A stretch of 64,000 nt of DNA from Candidatus Enterococcus moelleringii. GTDB lineage: Bacteria > Bacillota > Bacilli > Lactobacillales > Enterococcaceae. Positions within the stretch are counted from its first letter, which is position 1, and every line of letters begins with the position of its first letter. This document shows, piece after piece, positions 23,754 through 32,763 of this stretch. Position numbers and translations under genes: made by a program. The stretch is taken from positions 1 to 64,000 of the forward strand of contig NZ_JAFREM010000048.1 of NCBI RefSeq assembly GCF_017377575.1, given 5' to 3'. The notes under the pieces were generated by a model. The model saw only the letters and a program-made list of their open reading frames with translations. It searched no databases and was not told where the DNA came from.

Positions 23754-25496
23754 TTATTCTACCACAACTTTTTCTTTCGGTTTTTCACCGGTCTGGAACA
23801 GGGCCTGCAAGCATTTTGTTGCGACCATAATTCCCAATCCTAATAACAAGAAGGCAAAGACTAATTGCAGACCGTCTGACAAGAAGACAAACTGTCCGAC
23901 TGCTGGTGTTGCTGGAATGGTCACTAAGAATTGGGTTGCACTCATTAGTTTAGTGACTAATCCGTAAATTGACATGCCAAGCGCCGTGAAGGTAACTGCC
24001 AGCATGATCCCCATTGGAATGTAGAACATCACGCCCGATTTTTTCGAGGTTTTCATGTATACTGCTACGGCAATCATTACCATTGCTGCTAACAATTGGT
24101 TGGCCGAACCGAATAATGGCCAAACACTGTTGTAGCCGCCAAGTGACAACACATAACCTGCTGCTAAAGTAATCACAGTTGCCACATATTTGTTGGTCAA
24201 CAATTTGGCGATTCCAGTTTGTTCCCCTTCTTCGAAAAAGAACTCCTGTAAAGACATCCGACCGATCCGAGCCACTGAGTCAAGAGATGTCAACGCCAAC
24301 GCCGATACACACATAGTCATGAAGCATTGCGCTACATGAACTGGCAAACCAAAGTTCGTCAAGAAACCAGCGACTGAGCTGGAGAAAATTTGGAATGGCG
24401 TTCCTTGCGGCAATTGACCGTTTTGCGCCACAGCACCCGCAACGACTAAAGCGACAACTGCCAAGACACATTCACACATCATGGCACCAAAACTAATTGG
24501 GCGCATATCTTTTTCGTTCCGTACTTGTTTAGAAGACGTACCCGAAGATACCAAACTGTGGAAACCAGAAACCGCACCACACGCTACAGTAATGAACAAA
24601 ATTGGGAACAAATATTTCACACTGCCAGTGGCATCCACTACCGCAAAGCCGTTAAAGGCGTTCAAATCCATCGCTGGATGTTCCACCAACAAACCTAACA
24701 CGGCGGCGATAATCATCCCTAATAACATATAAGTGCTCAAGAAATCCCGCGGCGCCATCAACAGCCACATTGGCATAACCGAAGCCAAGAACAAGTAAGC
24801 AAACACGATCAACAACCAAGTTTGTTTATCAGCAAAAATTGGAAAAGCGATCCCTAATGCCAAAGTTCCCAGCAATACAGCAATCCCAAAGATGTGCATC
24901 ACTGCACCCTTCATATGGACTTTTTTCATGACAAAGCCGACTAAAATCGCAGCTACGATAAACAACATAGAGATAGAAGCCGCTGAAGCATTTGCGGTAT
25001 TAACTGATTCCGCCACATCTGGAGTAAAGCCGTTAAAGGTAGTAGCAACGATATCACCGAAAGCCGCGATTACCAATAAAGCAAACAACCAGCAAAACAG
25101 CAGGAATAATTTTTTACCCATTTTGCCGATGTATTTCTCAATAATCAGGCCGATTGATTTACCGTCATTTTTAACAGAGGCATAAAGTGCCCCAAAGTCA
25201 TGAACCGCTCCAAAGAAAATTCCGCCAAATAATATCCATAAGAAAGCCGGCACCCAGCCAAACATGGCTGCGATAATGGGACCCGTTACCGGACCTGCTC
25301 CCGTAATCGAAGAAAATTGATGACTGAACACTACAAAAGCTGGTTCTGGTACATAATCCTCACCATCTTCTAATCGAACTGCCGGTGTGAGCGCTTTGGG
25401 ATCGATCCCCCATTTTTTCTCCAGCCACTTAGAATACCCAACATAAGCGGCGATAAAACAAATAATTCCAACTAACAAAATCACGACACCGTTCAT
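23754..25496 (-). CDS. cstA: CstA-family carbon-starvation transporter
   Basis: The 580-residue protein has about sixteen transmembrane segments and CstA signatures: FSSITGAGPVTGPIIAAMFGW near residue 60, GGIFFGAVHDFGALY, and TLDSVARIGRMSLQEFF. CstA/BtsT proteins take up pyruvate or peptides when carbon is short. The start is ATG 25496, placed after GAAGGG; the in-frame GTG nine bases upstream overlaps that site. It follows the alcohol-oxidation operon but a terminator (25629-25654) lies between, so it is probably separately expressed. Confidence 0.88.
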   Translation of the reverse strand: MNGVVILLVGIICFIAAYVGYSKWLEKKWGIDPKALTPAVRLEDGEDYVPEPAFVVFSHQFSSITGAGPVTGPIIAAMFGWVPAFLWILFGGIFFGAVHDFGALYASVKNDGKSIGLIIEKYIGKMGKKLFLLFCWLFALLVIAAFGDIVATTFNGFTPDVAESVNTANASAASISMLFIVAAILVGFVMKKVHMKGAVMHIFGIAVLLGTLALGIAFPIFADKQTWLLIVFAYLFLASVMPMWLLMAPRDFLSTYMLLGMIIAAVLGLLVEHPAMDLNAFNGFAVVDATGSVKYLFPILFITVACGAVSGFHSLVSSGTSSKQVRNEKDMRPISFGAMMCECVLAVVALVVAGAVAQNGQLPQGTPFQIFSSSVAGFLTNFGLPVHVAQCFMTMCVSALALTSLDSVARIGRMSLQEFFFEEGEQTGIAKLLTNKYVATVITLAAGYVLSLGGYNSVWPLFGSANQLLAAMVMIAVAVYMKTSKKSGVMFYIPMGIMLAVTFTALGMSIYGLVTKLMSATQFLVTIPATPAVGQFVFLSDGLQLVFAFLLLGLGIMVATKCLQALFQTGEKPKEKVVVE

Positions 25497-25628
25497 CTTT
25501 CTCACCCTTCCTCGTTTATCATTTAATTTTAATTTACCTCATATATTCCCACATTCACATTAGAATGTAAAGAGAATTGCTGAAATTTTCTGACAAATAT
25601 TCTAGAAAGGCCTGAAAACACCGCGAAA

Positions 25629-25654
25629 ACGAGCACATCCCGCGATGTGCTCGT
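25629..25654 (-). terminator. terminator of the alcohol-oxidation operon
   Basis: ACGAGCACATC (25629-25639) pairs perfectly with GATGTGCTCGT (25644-25654) around a short loop, followed on the minus strand by TTTTCGC. Confidence 0.8.
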
Positions 25655-25694
25655 CTTTTCTAACTATTTAAGCCACTTTCTCCAGAAGCTGCTT

Positions 25695-26372
25695 TTACAC
25701 CAGTTCTTCCTCCTCCGTGATTTGCGCAGGTTCGCTGCCTTTTTTCGCTGCAAAGGAAAGGATAATTCCTAAAGCAATCGAACTGAAAGCTGCTACTGCA
25801 ACACGAATATCTTCTGGCAATAAGAAGACGATGGAGTGAACCGGAATCCAGAATAAGATCCCGACTTTCAACCAGTTGAAGGTAACAAAGGTGCCCCAGT
25901 CAATCTTGTTGACCAAACCTTTGAAGGAAACCTTCTCATTGTTGTACTTACTCTCAATCCACAAATCTGCCAAGCGATGGAAGGTGTTCATTGCCGGAGC
26001 AAATGTTAGGTTCATGATACTACTTCCAAAAATCGCCTGCGCTACTGGTACACCGTAAAACGGTAATAGACTTCCTTCTTGCGCTTGTCCTGCTCCACCC
26101 ATGAAGACAGGAAATACTAAGGTAACCATACAGCCGATGATCCCCCAGACCACAGAAGTCACCAATACTCTAGAAGATAGTTGATAATCCCCTGAAACGA
26201 TTCGCTTGCCCATCACATCACCCATCGTAGCCAAAATCGCGAACTTGATAAAGCCGCTAATGTAATGATGGGCATTGCTAAAGCTTAAGATGACCTCTCT
26301 TGAGCTCGGTACTAAAAACAATGCCAATGCAACCAAGAACAGCAAGGCCCAAATGACGTCGCCTTTTTTCAT
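25695..26372 (-). CDS. membrane protein, last gene of the alcohol-oxidation operon (Mpv17-like?)
   Basis: The 225-residue protein has about four to five transmembrane helices and an acidic tail (TEEEELV). The segment TFNWLKVGILFWIPVHSIVFLL, with following R, recalls the W..WP.....F..P...R pattern of Mpv17/PMP22 proteins, which form membrane channels or affect small-molecule passage. The similarity is weak. The gene follows adh by 15 bp with GGAGGG before its ATG. Context suggests passage of the alcohol, aldehyde or acid, but that is inference. Confidence 0.6.
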   Translation of the reverse strand: MKKGDVIWALLFLVALALFLVPSSREVILSFSNAHHYISGFIKFAILATMGDVMGKRIVSGDYQLSSRVLVTSVVWGIIGCMVTLVFPVFMGGAGQAQEGSLLPFYGVPVAQAIFGSSIMNLTFAPAMNTFHRLADLWIESKYNNEKVSFKGLVNKIDWGTFVTFNWLKVGILFWIPVHSIVFLLPEDIRVAVAAFSSIALGIILSFAAKKGSEPAQITEEEELV

Positions 26373-26387
26373 TAATGTGCCCTCCTC

Positions 26388-27506
26388 TTAGCTTGGCGGT
26401 TGATAAGATTTGTCCATAACCACCACTGCTTTAATGACCTCACCGCTAACAGAATCCGCTTCGGCTTGGTTAATATCCTCAAAGTCATAGTATTTCACAA
26501 ATTGATCAAACGGAAACTCGCCACGTTTGTAGAATTCGATCAAGTTTGGCAAATGGAATTTCGCAATCGTGTCGCCAATTAAGACGCCGCGGATTTTCTT
26601 GTTGCCGAACACTAGATCAAAGAAAGTATTCACTTCAAAATTATTTTTCGTTACCGCTAATGGAACAAAGGTACCTGAATTTGTTAACGAGTGCATCGCT
26701 TGCGTCATAATTGGCGGTACACCAGTTGTGTCAATGACATAATCCACTCCAGCACCGTTGGTTACTTCCATGACAAAGTCTTGGCCGCTGGCTTCTTTAC
26801 TATTAAAGATATGGCTGGCACCTAACTCTTTAGCTTTTTCCAACCGCTCATCATTAATGTCCATCGCAATAATTGGATAGCAGCCGGCAATTTTCGCTGC
26901 CATAACCGCCGCAAAACCTACTGCACCAGTTCCGAAAATCGCAATGCTTTGACCCACTTCAGGTTTCAATACGCTGAGAATCGCACCACTACCAGTTCCC
27001 AATCCACAGCCTAAAGGTCCTACTAAACGCAAATCTACATCTTTAGTCACTTTTACAATGTTGGATTCGTCCGTCAAGCTGTAAGTTGAGAAGGAAGATT
27101 GGTTAAAGAAGTTGTTTACTTCTTCGCCGTTTTCGGTATGAAGAACATATTCTCCCCGTGGATTTTTCCCAATATTATTCACAGCAAACCAGCGGTCACA
27201 GGATGATGGGTGACCTTCTGCACAATGTTTACATTCGCCGCAATAAGCATAGGATAAGATAACATGATCGCCGACTTCCACAGACGTTACTGCATCACCG
27301 ACTTTTTCGACAATTCCTGAGCCTTCATGCCCTAATACGTTAGGAAACTCTAAACTGTTTCCGTTTCTTTCCCCGTAGTCAGACCGGCAAAGACCGGAAG
27401 CGACGATTTTAACTAAGACATCCTTTGCCCCAACATCGGCTAATTCTACATCGGTAATCTCATATGGTGCACCTTTTTCTTTTACTAACGCTGCTTTGAT
27501 TTTCAT
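26388..27506 (-). CDS. zinc-dependent alcohol dehydrogenase (MDR family)
   Basis: The 372-residue protein is a medium-chain dehydrogenase. Catalytic zinc ligands are the Cys of GLCRSD, the His of GHEG, and the Cys of GPLGCGLGTG. The structural zinc lobe is YCGECKHCAEGHPSSC. The NAD-binding motif is GTGAVG, followed by an Asp at the end of the second strand (AMDIND), favouring NAD. It resembles class III / aryl-alcohol dehydrogenases. It should interconvert an alcohol and its aldehyde for the acylating dehydrogenase in the same operon. Spacing to buk is 18 bp. Confidence 0.87.
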   Translation of the reverse strand: MKIKAALVKEKGAPYEITDVELADVGAKDVLVKIVASGLCRSDYGERNGNSLEFPNVLGHEGSGIVEKVGDAVTSVEVGDHVILSYAYCGECKHCAEGHPSSCDRWFAVNNIGKNPRGEYVLHTENGEEVNNFFNQSSFSTYSLTDESNIVKVTKDVDLRLVGPLGCGLGTGSGAILSVLKPEVGQSIAIFGTGAVGFAAVMAAKIAGCYPIIAMDINDERLEKAKELGASHIFNSKEASGQDFVMEVTNGAGVDYVIDTTGVPPIMTQAMHSLTNSGTFVPLAVTKNNFEVNTFFDLVFGNKKIRGVLIGDTIAKFHLPNLIEFYKRGEFPFDQFVKYYDFEDINQAEADSVSGEVIKAVVVMDKSYQPPS

Positions 27507-27524
27507 TGAGTTGTGCTCCTCTCG

Positions 27525-28589
27525 TTATTTGTATTGAAATTTTTGAGCTGTTTCTTGGCCTAATACCACCCGTTCGGCACCTTTGGATAAGGCAATCATT
27601 TCGTGTTCGCCGGCTTCGATAACCACTGGTGCGATAAAGCCGACCCGTTCAGTCAATCCGCTGACCACTCGTTTGGAATGAGCAACCCCACCGGTTAACA
27701 CAATCCGATCCACTTGCCCGTTTGCGACAGTTGCCAAGCCGCCGATTCCTTTGGCAATTTGATAAATAAAAGCATCATAGACAACTTTTAGTTCTTCATC
27801 TCCACCATCAATTCGTGCTTCAATCTCCCGTGCGTCGCTGGTGCCGGCGTAAGACTTTAAGCCGCCTTCCCGTTTGTACAGACGCATCATTTCTTTTTCG
27901 CTATTTTCGTAGCACAAAGCAATTACATACTTCAAAGGCAAGCCGCCGGTTCGTTCGGTTGAAAAAGGTCCTTCATCATCGGAAATTGAATCAACCATTT
28001 TGCCTTTGTGGTGAATACTAATGGAATTTCCCCCGCCTAAGTGCGCAACAATTAAGGTGGCGTCGTTGTAGTTGAGACCTTCTTCACGAGCTACCTTCAT
28101 GGCAACTGCCCGCATGTTTAATGCATGGCCGATGCTTTTGCGTTCAATTCCTTTTAGTCCTGAGACTCTGGCTACATCTTCGAATTGATCCACGGAAACT
28201 GGATCATAAATCAGAGCCAGTGTTTTCTCGTTGCCTTGCCGCTTAATTTCATCGGCTAGGACCGCTCCTAAATTCGAAGGGTGTTCTACTTTGGTGACGT
28301 GTTTCAGATAGTGGATCATTTCATCATTTACTTCAAAGGCTCCAGCCGCAACTGGCGGTAAAATGCCGCCGCGACCCACCACTGCATCCAATTCTTTGGG
28401 ATCAATCCCATGTTCTTCCATGAAGCTTAATAGAATGTCTCGCCGAAAATCAATCTGATCAATCGGCCGCTGAAAGTCTTTCAGCTCTTCAGCGGTATGG
28501 GAAATACTTTGTTCCTCAATGATTTCTCCATCGACATAGTAGGATACTTTGGTAGAGGTTGAGCCTGGATTAATCGCTAAAATTTTCAT
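27525..28589 (-). CDS. buk: butyrate (branched-chain acid) kinase
   Basis: The 354-residue protein has the acetate/butyrate kinase ATPase core: AINPGSTSTKV at the N-terminus, VGRGGIL, ATLIVAHLGGGNS and VLTGGVAHS. Length matches Buk (about 355). It transfers phosphate from butyryl- or isobutyryl-phosphate to ADP, giving acid and ATP. It starts 4 bp after ptb with AAGGAG. Confidence 0.9.
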   Translation of the reverse strand: MKILAINPGSTSTKVSYYVDGEIIEEQSISHTAEELKDFQRPIDQIDFRRDILLSFMEEHGIDPKELDAVVGRGGILPPVAAGAFEVNDEMIHYLKHVTKVEHPSNLGAVLADEIKRQGNEKTLALIYDPVSVDQFEDVARVSGLKGIERKSIGHALNMRAVAMKVAREEGLNYNDATLIVAHLGGGNSISIHHKGKMVDSISDDEGPFSTERTGGLPLKYVIALCYENSEKEMMRLYKREGGLKSYAGTSDAREIEARIDGGDEELKVVYDAFIYQIAKGIGGLATVANGQVDRIVLTGGVAHSKRVVSGLTERVGFIAPVVIEAGEHEMIALSKGAERVVLGQETAQKFQYK

Positions 28590-28593
28590 GGAC

Positions 28594-29484
28594 TCACTCC
28601 TTACTGCAATACATGGCGACTAAGATTGAGTACGCCTTTTCTTCTTCAGTTGACCCCCGCGAGGTCATAACAATCGGCACCTGAGCACCCATAATTATTC
28701 CTGCCATCTTGGCACCAGCCAAAATCGTTAAGCTCTTGCCTAATACATTCATCGTGGTAATGTCTGGTCCCACAACGATGTCGGCATCGCCGGCTACTGG
28801 ACTTTCGTAGTGTTTAATTGCTGCAACTTCTTTACTTAAAGACAAGTCCAATGAAATCGGGCCGTCAATGAAGCAGGATTCCGGTGCTTCTTTTTGGATT
28901 TCTTCCATAATTTCTTGGGCTTCAATCGTAGCAGGCACCTTCGGATTAACATTTTCAGCAGCTGCCAATAAGCCAACTTTTGGTTTTGCCACCCCGATTT
29001 TGTTCATCACTTGAATTCCATGTTCAATTAGAATTTTTTTCTCGGCTTTGCTGGGGGCTAAGACCATCCCGCCATCTGTGGTTAACAATAATTTGTGGTA
29101 AGCGGGAATTTCATTTAAAGCCACGTGACTCAATAAACCGCTTTTGGCTATTCCGTTTTCTTTGTTTACGATCGCCTTCAAGAATGGCCGCGTTTGAATG
29201 TGTCCCTTCATTAGAAAGTCAATCTTGCCTTCTTTAACCAGTTCTACCCCTTTTTCAGCACAGGCGTCTTCCCCATCAGCATCCACAATCGTCGCAGAGT
29301 ATCCTAGCTTAGCTAGGATATCTGCGATAACTGCTTCCGGCCCGATCAAAACGGGTTCCAAATACTCTTTTACCTTGGGATTAAAAACCGACTGAATAGT
29401 TACCTCATCGCTGGCGTTTACGACCCCGATGCGGATTTTTTTATTACTGGAAAAATTGGCCAATAAGTCATCAAATTTTTTCAT
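28594..29484 (-). CDS. ptb: phosphate butyryltransferase
   Basis: The 296-residue protein belongs to the phosphate acetyl/butyryltransferase family. Markers are KIRIGVVNASDE, FLMKGHIQTRPFLKA, SHVALNEIPAYHKLL, TDGGMV and the C-terminal IIMGAQVPIVMTSRG. It converts an acyl-CoA and phosphate to acyl-phosphate and CoA. I chose ATG 29484 after AGGTGAG; GTG 29493 would overlap that site. It links the acylating dehydrogenase (upstream) to the kinase (downstream). Confidence 0.88.
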   Translation of the reverse strand: MKKFDDLLANFSSNKKIRIGVVNASDEVTIQSVFNPKVKEYLEPVLIGPEAVIADILAKLGYSATIVDADGEDACAEKGVELVKEGKIDFLMKGHIQTRPFLKAIVNKENGIAKSGLLSHVALNEIPAYHKLLLTTDGGMVLAPSKAEKKILIEHGIQVMNKIGVAKPKVGLLAAAENVNPKVPATIEAQEIMEEIQKEAPESCFIDGPISLDLSLSKEVAAIKHYESPVAGDADIVVGPDITTMNVLGKSLTILAGAKMAGIIMGAQVPIVMTSRGSTEEEKAYSILVAMYCSKE

Positions 29485-29494
29485 TAGTCTCACC

Positions 29495-30835
29495 TTAATC
29501 CCATGGAGAGCCAGTGTCTTCTGGTTCTACTGGCATCGCAACGCGAGAAGTGTTAATTAAATGTTTGTAATTTAAGTTTTCAGAAATGATGTTGTTGCCC
29601 CATGAACCGCAACCTAATGAAACCGTTGGACTTAGACCGTTGGCTGGTGAACCGCCGGCATCAATCGTTGGCTGGTTGATGACTACCCGGCTGACTGGTA
29701 ATTCTTCACCGGCATAAACCATATGCTCTTTTGTATGAGTGAATACGCCAGCTGAGTGTCCAGCACCTTCTAATAGTAGGTTTTCTTTTGCGTAATCTAC
29801 CGCTTCTTCAAAATCTTCGTAGCTCTTCAAAGCTAAAACTGGCAGCATTTTTTCTTTACAGAACAGTTCTGCTGCGCCCACTTTGTCTACCCGAACCGCA
29901 ATAATTTGTGAGCCCTCTGGAATCGAAATGCCTGCTTCTTTGGCAATCACATCAGGATCTTGACCGATCATATCTGGATTTGCCCGACCTTCAGGGAAGA
30001 TTGTTTTTCTTAATTTGTCTAAGTCCCCTTCATCAGTGATGACAGCCGCTTGTTTGCCTTCCAAAGCTTTGAAGACTTCTGCTTCTTTTTCACTTGGGTA
30101 GATCAAGCTTTGTTGGCAAGCGCATACAATTCCGTTATCGAAGGAACGCCCGATTACAGTTAATTCTGCGGCTACTTCTACGTCGAAATCACGATCCAAG
30201 ATAGCTTGCACGTTCCCAGGTCCTACGCCGTATGCTGGATGACCGCTTGAATAAGCTGATTTAACTAAGCCCGGTCCGCCTGTAGCAACGATTAAATCAA
30301 CAGCTTTCATTAATTCCTGTGATAGTTCAATACTTGGTTCTTCAATTACTTGTAATAAATCTCTTGGAGCGCCAATGCTGACTAAGGCTTCACGCATTAA
30401 CTCGATTGTTTCTTTGGTTGTTTTCTTTGAACGAGGGTGTGGTGACACAATCATGGCATTTTTGCCTTTTAATGCCATTAAACCATTTCCTAATGGAGTA
30501 ATGGTTGGATTAGTTGTCGGTGTTACTGAACCGATAACCCCTACCGGATGTCCAATTTCAATGAGTCCTTCTTCTGGAATTTCACGTAACACGCCTACAG
30601 ATGGTTTATTCTTCAATGCGCCGAAAATGTTGGTAGCCATCCCTTGATTTTTACCGATCTTATGATCCAAACGTCCCAAACGCGTTTCTTCGATGGCCAA
30701 CTTTGCTAAAGGTTCTGCTTGATCGAAAACTGCCTTAGAGATCACATAGAGCATTTTGTCTGTTTGTGCTTGATCGTAATCGCTGATTTCCTCCATTGCC
30801 GCACGTGCATTTTTTACCATTTCTTCAATTGTCAT
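29495..30835 (-). CDS. CoA-acylating aldehyde dehydrogenase
   Basis: The 446-residue protein belongs to the acylating branch of aldehyde dehydrogenases (EutE / SucD / AdhE N-terminal domain). It has GVIGSVTPTTNPT, the catalytic Cys in NGIVCACQQS, and the terminal NLNYKHLINTSRVA typical of this branch. It oxidises an aldehyde with NAD and CoA to acyl-CoA, or runs in reverse. The absence of an N-terminal encapsulation-type peptide and of shell genes nearby argues against a microcompartment. It is the first gene of the operon, with AAAGGAG before the ATG. Confidence 0.88.
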   Translation of the reverse strand: MTIEEMVKNARAAMEEISDYDQAQTDKMLYVISKAVFDQAEPLAKLAIEETRLGRLDHKIGKNQGMATNIFGALKNKPSVGVLREIPEEGLIEIGHPVGVIGSVTPTTNPTITPLGNGLMALKGKNAMIVSPHPRSKKTTKETIELMREALVSIGAPRDLLQVIEEPSIELSQELMKAVDLIVATGGPGLVKSAYSSGHPAYGVGPGNVQAILDRDFDVEVAAELTVIGRSFDNGIVCACQQSLIYPSEKEAEVFKALEGKQAAVITDEGDLDKLRKTIFPEGRANPDMIGQDPDVIAKEAGISIPEGSQIIAVRVDKVGAAELFCKEKMLPVLALKSYEDFEEAVDYAKENLLLEGAGHSAGVFTHTKEHMVYAGEELPVSRVVINQPTIDAGGSPANGLSPTVSLGCGSWGNNIISENLNYKHLINTSRVAMPVEPEDTGSPWD

Positions 30836-30861
30836 AGCCCTTAAAACTCCTTTCTTTTTTT

Positions 30862-30883
30862 AAACATACATCGATGTATGTTT
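30862..30883. promoter_or_regulatory. perfect 22-bp palindrome, probable TetR operator
   Basis: The half site AAACATACATC is followed directly by its exact complement. It lies about 5-26 bp after the predicted transcription start and before the ribosome site of the aldehyde dehydrogenase gene. The TetR-family gene is next upstream, so this is its most likely operator. Confidence 0.82.
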
Positions 30884-30894
30884 CTTACAATCTC

Positions 30895-30923
30895 ATCATA
30901 AACACAAATGGAAGCGCTGTCAA
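30895..30923 (-). promoter_or_regulatory. promoter of the alcohol-oxidation operon with a perfect cre
   Basis: On the minus strand TTGACA (30918-30923) and TATGAT (30895-30900) are 17 bp apart. Read on the plus strand, ATGGAAGCGCTGTCA (30908-30922) matches the cre consensus WTGNAANCGNWNNCW at every position and covers most of the -35. The operon is therefore expected to need both release of TetR and relief of carbon-catabolite repression. Confidence 0.85.
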
Positions 30924-30930
30924 CATCGTG

Positions 30931-30973
30931 AAAAAAGTAACTTGTCTGATATGCTGCCTCAGACAAGTTACTT
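30931..30973 (-). terminator. terminator of tetR
   Basis: A 15-bp perfect stem (AAGTAACTTGTCTGA and its complement, 30935-30973) with T-run on the minus strand. It insulates the operon promoter from tetR transcription. Confidence 0.9.
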
Positions 30974-30979
30974 GGTTGG

Positions 30980-31558
30980 TTATATCATGTTAAATATAAA
31001 GGAAACATTTTTGCGGATAGTTTCGAGGGTGTAATTATCTTTAACCTCTTGGGGAGTAGCTGAGCCGTACATGCCTTCAAAGTAGTTATAAAAAAGGCTG
31101 GCTAAGGCTTCGGCATCCGCTTTGCTAAGTCCTTCAGCCGTCAATCCTTCTAAGAAAAATTGATACAATCGACGTTTCGACTCACGAATTTCTTGCAGTA
31201 ATTCCTCGAATTCCTGATGCTGCTCAATCGTTTTTAAGGACTGCTGAAGGAATTTGAAGTTCATCGAGTTATTGTAAGGGACGAAAATGACCTTAACAAC
31301 CTTCTCCTTGAATGATAAGGCGTCATCTTCCATAATAATCTGCTTTTCAGCTTGAACTTTCTCCAAAATTTGCAGTACTAGCTGATAAAATAGTTCAGTC
31401 TTATTGGCAAAATGCCAATAGGCCGCGCCACGACTAACATGAGCATCTCTGGAAATTTTATCCAACGACGTATTTTCAAAGCCAATCTGGTAAAAATTCT
31501 TCAATGCTGCGTCCATTAAATCCTGCTTTGTTACTTGACTGTCTTTCTTTCGGGCCAT
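30980..31558 (-). CDS. TetR/AcrR-family repressor
   Basis: The 192-residue protein has an N-terminal TetR helix-turn-helix (TSLDKISRDAHVSRGAAYWHFANKTELF, residues about 30-57) of the AcrR/TtgR type. The C-terminal ligand domain is helical. The start is ATG 31558, after GAGGAGG; nine extra in-frame residues upstream are leader. It is upstream of the alcohol-oxidation operon on the same strand, with a terminator between, and probably represses it through the palindrome at 30862. The inducer may be the alcohol or aldehyde; that is inference. Confidence 0.85.
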   Translation of the reverse strand: MARKKDSQVTKQDLMDAALKNFYQIGFENTSLDKISRDAHVSRGAAYWHFANKTELFYQLVLQILEKVQAEKQIIMEDDALSFKEKVVKVIFVPYNNSMNFKFLQQSLKTIEQHQEFEELLQEIRESKRRLYQFFLEGLTAEGLSKADAEALASLFYNYFEGMYGSATPQEVKDNYTLETIRKNVSFIFNMI

Positions 31559-31770
31559 GCCGGACCTCCTCACTAAAAATAACAAATTTTACTTTTTCAA
31601 TTTTCTTTTGAAACCTAAAAAAAAGGATCAGAAAATCGAAAAAAGCAAGAGATTGTGAAACAAATCATTTGTTCAACTCATTTTGACACGCTAATTCTGT
31701 TGAAAATATCGCTAATTCGTTACCACATTATACCATGATTACCGCTTTTAGCGATATTGCCTTTCAGAAG

Positions 31771-31806
31771 AAAGAACCAACGACTAATGATCAGTCGTTG
31801 GTTCTT
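31771..31806 (-). terminator. terminator of the AraC/GyrI gene
   Basis: AGAACCAACGACT pairs perfectly with AGTCGTTGGTTCT around AATGATC; the minus strand continues into TTTCTTC. Confidence 0.82.
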
Positions 31807-31811
31807 AAGGT

Positions 31812-32669
31812 TTATTCGCTTTTAGCTCTGACTGGCAGCCAAATTTGAAACTTGGCATCGGCCGGATTTTGATCCAGATAGACTTCCATATCTGGAAGTT
31901 CTGCGTATTCAAAGCCGGAAGTCGGCAGCCATTCGGTGAAAATTTGTTTGCCTAAATCTTGAATCGCATGAGGCATCGGACCAGTTCCGGCGAAAACCGC
32001 CCACTTAGCGGCTGGGATTTTGTACTGTTGGAAACCTGCTGGTACTTCTTCGGAAGCAACTGCGATGATGTATTCCCACTTTTCCTGAACCGCTTCGGTC
32101 ATCAGGCTGATACCAAAAACTCCTGGACTATTTGCATCCATAATTGGCAACAGCTTCTGCAGCTTGCCTGAAGCAGCTGTTTCATTCCAAAACATTGGAA
32201 TTTTCTGTTGATTTTCCTCCATGTTTTCTCCAAGCTCTAAGCCCAGGCCTGTCACATGAAACGCCTCTTTGTCGATTAATTGATATTCCATTGCGTGCAC
32301 CCCTTTAACGGTAATTGCGAAGGTCAGCATGGGATAACTGGTTAGTTTGGCCCCATCCTTTTTCGCTTCCTGAGGGGTGATACCATGAACCGTTTTGAAT
32401 ACTCGATTAAAAGAAGTCGGCGATTCATAGCCGTATTTTGCTGCTACATCAATCACTTTTTGTCCTGCCTGCAAATCCACACCCGCTAAGCTCATTCTGC
32501 GTCGGCGAATATATTCTCCCAACGTCACACCAGCGATATAGGAAAACATCCGCTGATAATGATAGGCGGAGCACTTAGCCCGTTTGGCAGCTTCTTCAAT
32601 CTCAATTTCACCGGTTAACTGTTCCTCCACATAAGCGATGCTATCGTTAAACCAATCCAACCATTCCAT
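31812..32669 (-). CDS. AraC-family regulator with GyrI-like effector domain
   Basis: The 285-residue protein starts with a two-HTH AraC domain (about residues 10-105: YHYQRMFSYIAGVTLGEYIRRRRM and KYGYESPTSFNRVFKTVHGITP). A GyrI-like ligand domain follows (about 125-282), as in BltR/Rob-like and SoxS-type multidrug or small-molecule sensors. GGAGG is seven bases before the ATG. It stands alone. Target genes are not evident; it may control itself or a distant exporter. Confidence 0.87.
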   Translation of the reverse strand: MEWLDWFNDSIAYVEEQLTGEIEIEEAAKRAKCSAYHYQRMFSYIAGVTLGEYIRRRRMSLAGVDLQAGQKVIDVAAKYGYESPTSFNRVFKTVHGITPQEAKKDGAKLTSYPMLTFAITVKGVHAMEYQLIDKEAFHVTGLGLELGENMEENQQKIPMFWNETAASGKLQKLLPIMDANSPGVFGISLMTEAVQEKWEYIIAVASEEVPAGFQQYKIPAAKWAVFAGTGPMPHAIQDLGKQIFTEWLPTSGFEYAELPDMEVYLDQNPADAKFQIWLPVRAKSE

Positions 32670-32763
32670 TTTCTTACCTCCTGCCAGATTTCTCTGATAC
32701 TTTTAGTTTAAGGGGTTTCTTAGGATACTTCCTCTTAATCCTTGCACGTTTGTAAGAGTTTTT

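Noticed and set aside
25695-30835. Bacterial microcompartment for aldehyde metabolism
   Set aside because: EutE-like dehydrogenase, Ptb and ADH suggest it, but no shell protein genes or N-terminal targeting peptide are seen.
31658-31673. AACAAAT/ATTTGTT dyad upstream of tetR as a second TetR operator
   Set aside because: Its sequence does not match the palindrome at 30862-30883, and it is short enough to arise by chance in AT-rich DNA.
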